Shown here in pieces: positions 57,190-64,000 of a DNA stretch of 64,000 nucleotides. Positions within the stretch are counted from its first letter, which is position 1. Every line of letters starts with the position of its first letter. A program made the position numbers and the translations under genes. The notes under the pieces were generated by a model. It made no database searches and was not told where the DNA came from. It worked only from the letters and a program-made list of their open reading frames with translations. The stretch is from Malania oleifera. Its lineage: Eukaryota > Streptophyta > Magnoliopsida > Santalales > Ximeniaceae. The DNA is taken from contig NC_080425.1 in NCBI RefSeq assembly GCF_029873635.1, positions 44,410,402 through 44,474,401 of the forward strand, read 5' to 3'.

Positions 57190-58258
57190 AATCACCTAGA
57201 GCATGGTTATGGTGATTTAGCTTAACAATGAATAAATATGACTATCAATAGAGCAACTCAGATCATACACTATTCTTAAAGTATCAATAGGGCAAGGTCA
57301 CATTTTTAATAATTTATGTAGATGACATGATTATTATAGGAGATGAAATGGAAGAAATATCAAGACTCCAAGAGTGTTTGGCTTTGAAATGAAAAATCTA
57401 GGAGGGCTTAAATACTTCTTGGGAATTGAGGTTGCAAGATCAAAGTAAGGTATATTTCTTTCCTAATAGAAATATATCCTAGACTTTCTATCTGAGGTGG
57501 GACTACTAGAATGCAAACCTATAGACACACCAATTGTTCAAAACCACAAACTAGAAGAATACTCAGACCACATGCCAACAAATAAAGAAAGGTACCAGAG
57601 GATAGTTGGAAAGCTTATTTATTTATCACACATTCGCCCTGATATTGCTTATGCGGTAAGTGTAGTAAGTCAATTCATGCACTGTCCAAGTGAGGATCAC
57701 ATGGATGCGGTGCTCAAAATTCTTTGCTACTTAAAGTCATCTTTAGGGAAAGGATTTATGTTCTCTAAAAACAGACACCTCAAAGTTGAGGGATATACAG
57801 ATGCAATTAGGTATAAAATATATCAGATCAAAAATCCACCTTGGGGTACTTCATGTTTGTTGGCGAGAATCTCGTAACTTTGAGAAGTAAGAAACATAAT
57901 ATGGTGACTTTGTCAAGTGCTGAAGCTGAGTTATATGGAATGGCTAAAGGTCTTTGTGAACTTCTCTGGCTTAAGAGACTACTAACTAAAATAGGTTTTG
58001 CCTCAAGTTCTGAGATGGACCTATCTGTGATAATAAGACTACAATTGATATCTCACACAATCCTGTCCAACATGACTGAACTAAAAATGTGAAGGTGGAC
58101 TGACATTTCATTAAACAAAATCTTGAGGACAAGACAATTCAATTTCCTTTCGTTAAGTCTGAAGACCAGTTGACATATGTACTCATAAAGGTTGTATGTA
58201 GCAAAATCTTTTACAACTCACTAGACAAATTAGGCATGCGAGACCTGTATGCACCAAC
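57190..58258 (+). pseudogene. pol: copia RT/RNase H relic of element E
   Basis: The remnant opens in the RT fingers/palm (MKQSPRAW) and has the catalytic box IIYVDDMIIIGD near 57313-57350. The LGGLKYFLGIEVARSK block follows, then RNase H: PIDTPIVQNHKLEE, RPDIAYAVSVVSQFMH, VEGYTDA, and TLSSAEAELYGMAKGLCELLWLKRLL near 57906-57990. It ends at LGMRDLYAP and a stop near 58258. Several stops and shifts occur. Gag, protease, integrase and the first half of RT are missing, deleted between the primer site and RT. Confidence 0.88.
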
Positions 58259-58269
58259 TTGAGGGGGAG

Positions 58270-58450
58270 TGTTGGCATTCCTTATATCAACGCCTTGATT
58301 GTAAATCCCTTGATACAAGGGACAACCCTAATTCGAGCCTTAAAATCAGCGTAGTCCAAAACTAGAAATTTTCTTATATATAATTACCTATTATTCCATG
58401 TAATTGAACATAGTGAAATAAACACATAATTTTTTTCCTTGACTTTAACA
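58270..58450 (+). mobile_element. Short 3' LTR of element E
   Basis: It starts TGTTGGCATTCC directly after the purine tract GAGGGGGAG (58261-58269) and ends GACTTTAACA, 181 bp with TG...CA termini. It contains TCTTATATATAATTACC, a probable TATA region (58372). No target duplication with the left end was found. Confidence 0.75.
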
Positions 58451-58820
58451 ATAATTTGAATTGAAAGAAAAGAGTATGAACTCCAAGAAAACTTTTTTAG
58501 TGTTTAATTTAATATAAGAAACAAGCCGATGAGTAGAGGAATCCATTAACCTCTTAGTGGCAGTGGAAGAGGGCAACATTGATCAGCCCTTTGAATGAAT
58601 ATATAAGGTTTTCATTCAAGAAGCAAAATGGACATACATATATTTCTCACATTGCAACTAATTAAACATCTGATGGGCAGTAGCTACACTCCCACTTTGC
58701 ATATTGCAACATGTACACAAAACAGTAATGTTTAATTCCACACAACCCAAATTCTTTTTTTTTTAGTCCAGATTAAGAAGCATGCATCCATTTGAAGGAG
58801 TGAAAATCTTTACGGCTCAA
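58451..58820. other. Spacer and 3' flank of the glyoxalase gene
   Basis: No ORF is supported. The part nearest 58820 is the likely 3' untranslated region of the minus-strand gene. Confidence 0.4.
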
Positions 58821-59811
58821 TTAGATGAAGATGTCCATCATGTTCACCATCAAGTTATCCATCATAAGAGACTCTACTTCCTTGGAGCACTGCATCTCAT
58901 CCCAGCTTTGCTTCCCTGCACAGCGCATACGCATTACATGTTCAATTCATATACCCACAATAAAAGAATGAACTTCAAAAAGCAAGCATTTACTTCTTAA
59001 AGAAGAAGAAAAAACACAAGCTTTGGCAGATGAGAAAGGTCTATTATTTGTTACCGCATATGGAGGAAGACAAAATGGGAGTGGAGCTGGTAGGCAGGGT
59101 GGATTTGAGAGGGCATGCAGCGGCCGCATCAGAAAGAGGAAGGACGGGGAGATTTTGGCAATTGCAGATTTCAACCATGTAGCCATCAGGGTCATGAAAG
59201 AAGAGCTGATCCACTGTAATTCCACCTTCCTCTACCACTGCCGTCACATACTCTATGCTCATATCCTCCAGCTTCTGAATCACAAGCCCCATGTCCGTGC
59301 ACTGGAACGATATATGGTTGTCTTTTGGGTTTATTCTCCCCTTCTTCGTCGGCACCTCCTCCACTTCCAGCAAATGGATTCCAATTCCATAGTTGAACAA
59401 CCTATGCAACCAATGTCCCTTCCACAATTAGCAGTCTATTGCTCGTCTGTTAACCGAGAAAAATGACAACTGAAATAATATTTTCACACATACACACACA
59501 TGCATAGAAAATATATATGATAAATAAGTTTTTATTTTCATTTTTTTTTTCTACTGTGTCTCTCACAATATTCAAAAGTAGTAGCTACATTAGATGGTGA
59601 AAGCGTGTGAATTTGGGCTATGGTTGAATTCCACTTAAGAGGCTTAGGCTTTGGTTGAATTCGCCTTCAAACCTACTTGTACTATACGTAAGATACTAAT
59701 GAATAAAAAAATGAATGGTAGGTTACACATCTCTGAAGTTCAATTTGGTGCTTAAGAAGAAAAAAAAAAGCAAGATGTAATACGAAAAAAGTAGCATCCT
59801 AGTCTGGCATG

Positions 59812-59857
<46 letters not shown>

Positions 59858-61215
59858 TTATTACAGCTAAACAAAATCAAAAGATCCAAACGACTAAAGA
59901 GTTGCTTTGCGGAGTAAATAACTGACCAGGTCAAAAGGTCAATTCCTTTCAAAATCAATTTCAAGTGGTGGGACTTGTCCATTAATTTAATTGAATTAAA
60001 ATTTATACTACATCACCCATCTCTCACACCTAACGCGAATGACGAAAAATATTGTTCATAAGATTTACAAGCAACAAAGCAGAGAGTATTTTATTAGTAT
60101 TTAGATATATACTACACAGGCTGGAGGCCGTTCATTTTGTATCCTCTTATTTTTTACCTATTATCTTATGTGAAATTTGAAAAGTTGAGATTCCAGAGAA
60201 TACAAATTTAACCACGAGAATCTTGAAAAGTAGATTTAAAAATTGGATATATAAGCTTTTTTTTTTTCCTTTTACTGGAAGGAAAAAAGTTCTTTCTTTC
60301 TGTCTCTTATGCCTTCCTCTTCGGCGGCATTTCTTTTTCTTTTCAAGAAATTTTCTTCTTGCTGGGTTTCGGAACTGCCGGGGGGGAAGGAACTGAAGGA
60401 AAACAAAGGGCACCGGTCGAGGTGGAAAATGACAAAAGCTATAGCTCCCGAGCTTCCTTCGATTTTCTCTCTAGCTTCACTTTAAACCGTCAAACAAATC
60501 CAAGATTAAATGAAACACAGACCTCGATTTGTTATATATAGAGATGTAAATCTCTCTGAGGTTTTAGGGGGAAGGAACTGAAGGAAAACAAAGGGCACCG
60601 ATCGAGGTGGAAAATGACAAAAGCTATAGCTCCCGAGCTTCCTTCGATTTTCTCTCTAGTTTCACTTTAAACCGTCAAACAACTCCAAGATTCAATGAAA
60701 CACTGACCTCGATTTGTTATATAGAGATGTAAATCTCTCTGAGGCTTTAAGGTCTCAGAGATTCCCTCAAATTTAGCAGAAATCACGGACTTCCTACGAT
60801 TTTAAAATGTTCATGATCGTATCCCTTACCGTACATTTAAATTTTAAAATATTTATAATTTTGTATAAATTTTTTTCTTCTTATCAAATATTAAAGGCGG
60901 CAGTAGAAAAAGAAAGGAAAAAAAAGAAAAAAAAAAAAGAAAAAGAATAGAAGTTTGATGAACTTGGAATGTGTGCAGAGAGAGAGAGAGAGAGAGAGCG
61001 AAGATTACCATGCGCCTTGGAAGTTGAAGGAAGAAGGGCGTTTGATGAGAACAAAGCCGAGGACATCTTCATAGAAACGCACAGACCTGCTCACAGATTT
61101 GCAGACAAAAGAGACATGGTTCAGAGACAGCAGCGGCAACTTCGACGACGACGATGAGTTCCCTGACGCCCAGTTGCTCAACATCTCCTCCACTTTTCCT
61201 ACACTCGCAATCTCT

Positions 61216-61223
<8 letters not shown>
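58821..61223 (-). CDS. Glyoxalase I/VOC-family protein, three exons
   Basis: The CDS is complement(join(58821..58915, 59055..59401, 61009..61223)), 657 bp, 218 residues. Exon 1 ends at TG before donor GTAATC. Exon 2 runs from acceptor GCATAG to donor GTAACA. Exon 3 starts after acceptor TGTGCAG and ends at TAA 58821. Both joins keep the frame (GAW-LFNYG and SSIC-GKQSW). Residues about 30-155 form a vicinal-oxygen-chelate domain (LNHVSFVC, RFYEDVLGF, GIHLLE, DNHISFQC, DQLFFHDPDGYMVEICNC) with H36, H101 and E149 as likely metal ligands. The C-terminus (CSKEVESLMMDNLMVNMMDIFI) is the kind found in plant lactoylglutathione-lyase-like proteins. No targeting peptide is evident, so cytosolic is likely. 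True glyoxalase I activity is unproven; many plant paralogues of this type lack it. All parts look intact. Confidence 0.9.
59402..61008 (-). other. Intron 1 of the glyoxalase-family gene
   Basis: The 1607-bp intron has GT (61007-61008) and AG (59402-59403) borders. It contains (TA)n at 59812-59851, an approximately 185-bp tandem duplication at about 60383-60751, an A-rich run near 60917-60950 and an AG/CT run at about 60976-60998 close to the donor. Confidence 0.85.
60383..60751. repeat. Tandem duplication of about 185 bp in intron 1
   Basis: The segment starting GAAGGAACTGAAGGAAAAC at 60386 recurs at 60571 with only a few differences (for example CACCGGTCGAGG and CACCGATCGAGG, and a two-base TA indel before GAGATGTAAATC). 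The copies lie directly end to end. Confidence 0.9.
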
Positions 61224-61254
<31 letters not shown>

Positions 61255-61320
61255 CAGCTATTAGAGCTATAAGTGGAGGTTCTGTGAACGAGACTGAAAC
61301 GATGATGCCCTTATATGCAC
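61209..61320 (-). promoter_or_regulatory. Leader and putative core promoter of the glyoxalase-family gene
   Basis: A (TC)n run (about 61211-61251 on plus, GA-rich in the mRNA sense) overlaps the start codon region and the 5' leader. A minus-strand TATA candidate GCATATAAGG lies at 61309-61318, about 90 bp upstream of the ATG at 61223. Spacing is plausible for a plant core promoter; the transcription start is unknown. Confidence 0.45.
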
Positions 61321-62154
61321 ACATGTATGGGCGGAGTCCCCGTAGCTGTCGATATGAACGGGCCCCACCAATCCAACAACTCTCCTCTCTCCCCCTCCCT
61401 CCTCTATTATATTTTAGGACAAAAAGCTATGAACTCCTCATATCAATTTCCTTTTTCTAATATTTAATTAAAGGTTTGAAAAATATTTTTTTCCAAATTA
61501 TGACTTAGATGCGGTGTAATGGAAAAAAAATTTCTCTTTTTTGTCCTTATTTACATAGCATAGTACAATTTGCCTTCAAAATTAATTTTTTATATATCCT
61601 CAATTATATATGGTTCATTTGCCTTTAAATTTTGTTTCCTCTCTTTGCCCTTTTTAAATCCATTTCACATTGCCACCTTCAAAATAAAAGAGAAATCTCT
61701 ATCAAATAGAAATCAAACCTTCAATTTTATATCCATATAAAATTGAAACAAAAATAATAAATTTTTTACTCTCATTACTTCAAAATTTATAACTCCCATA
61801 AAATTTTCTACTATTTTACCTATGATTAGAACAAAATATATGAAGTATATTTCAAATAAAAGATAAAAATTCAAATAGCCAGCGGGTTGAGGGTTGAGAG
61901 CTTAACTAGGAAAAAATATTCATGTGTAGGAAACTAGCAGCTTTTGAGGATTGAGGGCATAATTGGAATATATAACTGTCATTTGAATACTAATAAAAAG
62001 TTAACATGAGAGGGGTATTAGTGTCCATAGATTTAAAATTGAGGGAAGGTTTTTGATATTTTGAAAAACTTAGGTAAGATCCCTTTTTTTTAGCAAACTA
62101 TAGGGGAGGTTGTGTCTTTTGCTACTACCATATCGTTATTACTATTAACCTTAT
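61321..62154. other. Spacer upstream of the glyoxalase-family gene
   Basis: A GC-richer stretch at 61325-61410 (CGGGCCCCACC) may belong to the promoter. The remainder is AT-rich with no supported gene. Confidence 0.4.
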
Positions 62155-64000
62155 TGTGATTTTTTGTGTAATCCCAAGAGGGGAGGGGGTGAATTGGAGA
62201 TTTTAAAAATGTATAGACCAAGAATCCTATTTTCAAAATCACAATCAATATGGCACACCCTAGGGTCTTTCTAATCTAACACTAATCCAACAAATATATG
62301 GACATATAAATAATTTTAAACAAGTCTAACAGTTCGAGTATTTCCCCAAATACTTGCAGATCAGTATTTAAACACAAATGTAGTAATATCAGCAGCTAAG
62401 TGTAAACAACCACAAACAAAAATATAAAGAGAATAGGGAAAGAGTGAGACAGGGTTTAATTAAGGTTCGGCCAATCTTACCTATGTCTCTGCCTCAAGCC
62501 AATCAACTTGAGGATTCACTAAATGCTCACTTAACTGGGCAGAGTGACGTCGTTTATAACCTCTCCTTATAGGGCGGAGTCTCCCTAGCTCACTTACCGG
62601 GTAGAGCCAAACTTGTTCTCCTTACAGGGTGGAGTCTCCCTGACTCTCCTAACCAAGCTTAAGCCAAATCAGTACACCTTACAGGTTGGTGCCTTCCTCT
62701 TCCGATGATACCACACATCAGGAATACAAAGATATTAAAATGAAATTTTTGTTCAAGTAAAGTGCTTTTTCAATAAGCAGATGTGTACAACAATAAAAAG
62801 CAATGCACTCTTGTATGATGGGAATTTAAGCTCAATAGAGTTTATATGATATCTCTCAAAAATGTATTTATGAAATAATGTGAGAGATGATGATAAATAT
62901 GATCTTTGATTTAAATATATAATATTTACTAAGTGTATTTTAAAGATATTAAAAACTCAAGTAATATCTCCAAAAAATGTTTTTCAACAATAAAGTGTAG
63001 GAGATAATGAAGATTAGCTTTACAAATATATTTTGCTATAAGCACAAAAACAAGCTTTTGAATCTTGCAATGAATGTGCAAAGATTCATGAGCTGTAGAG
63101 AGTTTTCCCAAGAATATTTATTAATCAATAATATGGGAAGAACTCAAGCTAACTCTCAAAAAATTGATTTCAAAGATGAATGAATAAGTGAGAGTATAAG
63201 ATTAAAAATGAAATTTATAATCCTCGCAAGAATGAGTAATCAACCAATCTTGAAGTTGCAATGACTTTACAAATGAAGAAGATGAACTTAATGCTCTCTT
63301 TCTAAGATGATTTTGTAAGGGAATATGAGAAAGAGTATGACTGTAAGCTTGTATATATGAAAGTAAAAGAGATAATAGCACAAAATATTTTTAGAAAATT
63401 TCTAAGCTAATCAAAATTATTAATCATGCTTTGGAGTGGGGTATATATAGAGCACCCAAGAATTTTGCCGTTAGGGATACACTCATCATTTTAGAAAAGT
63501 TTAATTAAAAGATTAATGATGTTTAGCACTGAAAAATATGGCCAGCCCGAGAGGTCCAGTTAACTGGGGAATGCGCTGGTCGACTGGCCTAAGGCAAAAT
63601 TTTTTTTGAGGGGTTCAGTCGACAGTGCAAGAATTCGGTTGGCTGGCCATAAGCGATTTGCAAAACACCGAGAGACAATCGACTAGGGCTCAAGTCCGGT
63701 CTATCGGATCAAGAGGTCGGTCGGCTAGCCATTTTAAGAGAAAAGATGGTCAGTCGGTCGAGGCTTCTTAAATAATCCAAATATAAGGGGTCGGTCGACT
63801 GTTGTGAATATAACTCTAAAGGGCCGGTCGACCGAGGTCAGTCAAGACCTAAGATTTAGCCCTGTTTTGACCTTAGAACTTATCAACCCTATGTGTATGA
63901 ATTTGAAAATATGAGTAAAGGATTTTCAATGCAAATTTAGGTTTCCTAAGGTCAGTCTATGGTCTTGTTTCTGAGCTATCAATCCCATCATGCATGATAT
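62155..64000 (-). mobile_element. Sirevirus-like LTR, minus strand, truncated by the window end
   Basis: It starts near 62155 with GTAATCCCAAGAGGGG..., the reverse of the C-rich LTR end. It continues with the reversed GGTTCGGCC...GCCTCAAGCC...GAGGATTCACT module (62464-62520) and a minus-strand TATATATA box (about 63430-63440). An array of boxes of type GGTCGGTCGACTGGCC follows (about 63543-63845). The LTR start lies beyond the window, so solo or full-length status is unknown. Confidence 0.8.

Noticed and set aside
59023..59466. 147-codon plus-strand frame opposite glyoxalase exon 2
   Set aside because: It is a shadow of the minus-strand exon, whose VOC motifs and splice junctions are clear.

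Overview
This is plant nuclear DNA from an intergenic, retrotransposon-rich part of an angiosperm genome. The evidence is nested Ty1/copia LTR retrotransposons with tRNA-iMet-type primer sites, AT-rich spacers with plant microsatellites, and one three-exon plant gene with GT/AG introns. There are no prokaryotic features and no rRNA or tRNA genes that I can see. I cannot name the species. All coordinates were counted by hand and may be off by a few bases. No alignment or database search was run, so similarity statements come from reading the sequences side by side.

Region 1 (1-32700) is a stack of Sirevirus-like Ty1/copia elements. Family A forms a tandem: LTR tail (1-713), interior A1 (714-6076), LTR (6077-9417), interior A2 (9418-23685, split by an insertion), LTR (23686-27106), and a further LTR tail (27107-27835). 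Each complete A LTR carries a family-B solo LTR with a 5-bp target-site duplication: 6216-8120 on minus and 24346-26071 on plus. The A2 gag is split by 9703-18535. That block holds a nearly readable family-B element (gag fragment, pol, a third env-position ORF and a 3' LTR), then a gag fragment attached to the 3' end of a short-LTR element (F). A 100-bp inverted repeat bounds the block. Family C follows as an old relic (27836 to about 32700).

Region 2 (32700-43547) is AT-rich spacer with a 364-bp MITE-like element, a possible orphan first exon (about 34383-34424), another B-family solo LTR (37319-39169, minus) and microsatellites.

Region 3 (43548-50994) is a complete but dead copia element of a different lineage (D), with 248-bp LTRs and a solo LTR of 1.9 kb lodged in its gag.

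Region 4 (50995-58450) holds a solo LTR (52618-54959) that landed at the edge of a cluster of palindromic repeats resembling a CACTA subterminal region, and a pol relic (E) between unlike LTRs.

Region 5 (58451-62154) carries the only convincing host gene: a minus-strand glyoxalase I/VOC-family gene with three exons and 218 codons. A last Sirevirus-like LTR on minus begins near 62155 and leaves the window.

The Sirevirus-type noncoding architecture is unusually well displayed. It includes multiple polypurine tracts, an inverted repeat around the terminal PPT/LTR junction, reiterated palindromic boxes upstream of an LTR TATA box (and in B also just before the third ORF), and C-rich LTR ends. 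Gag and pol lie in one frame with a stop at the same position in A1, A2 and B. No pol copy is intact. B carries the fewest lesions.
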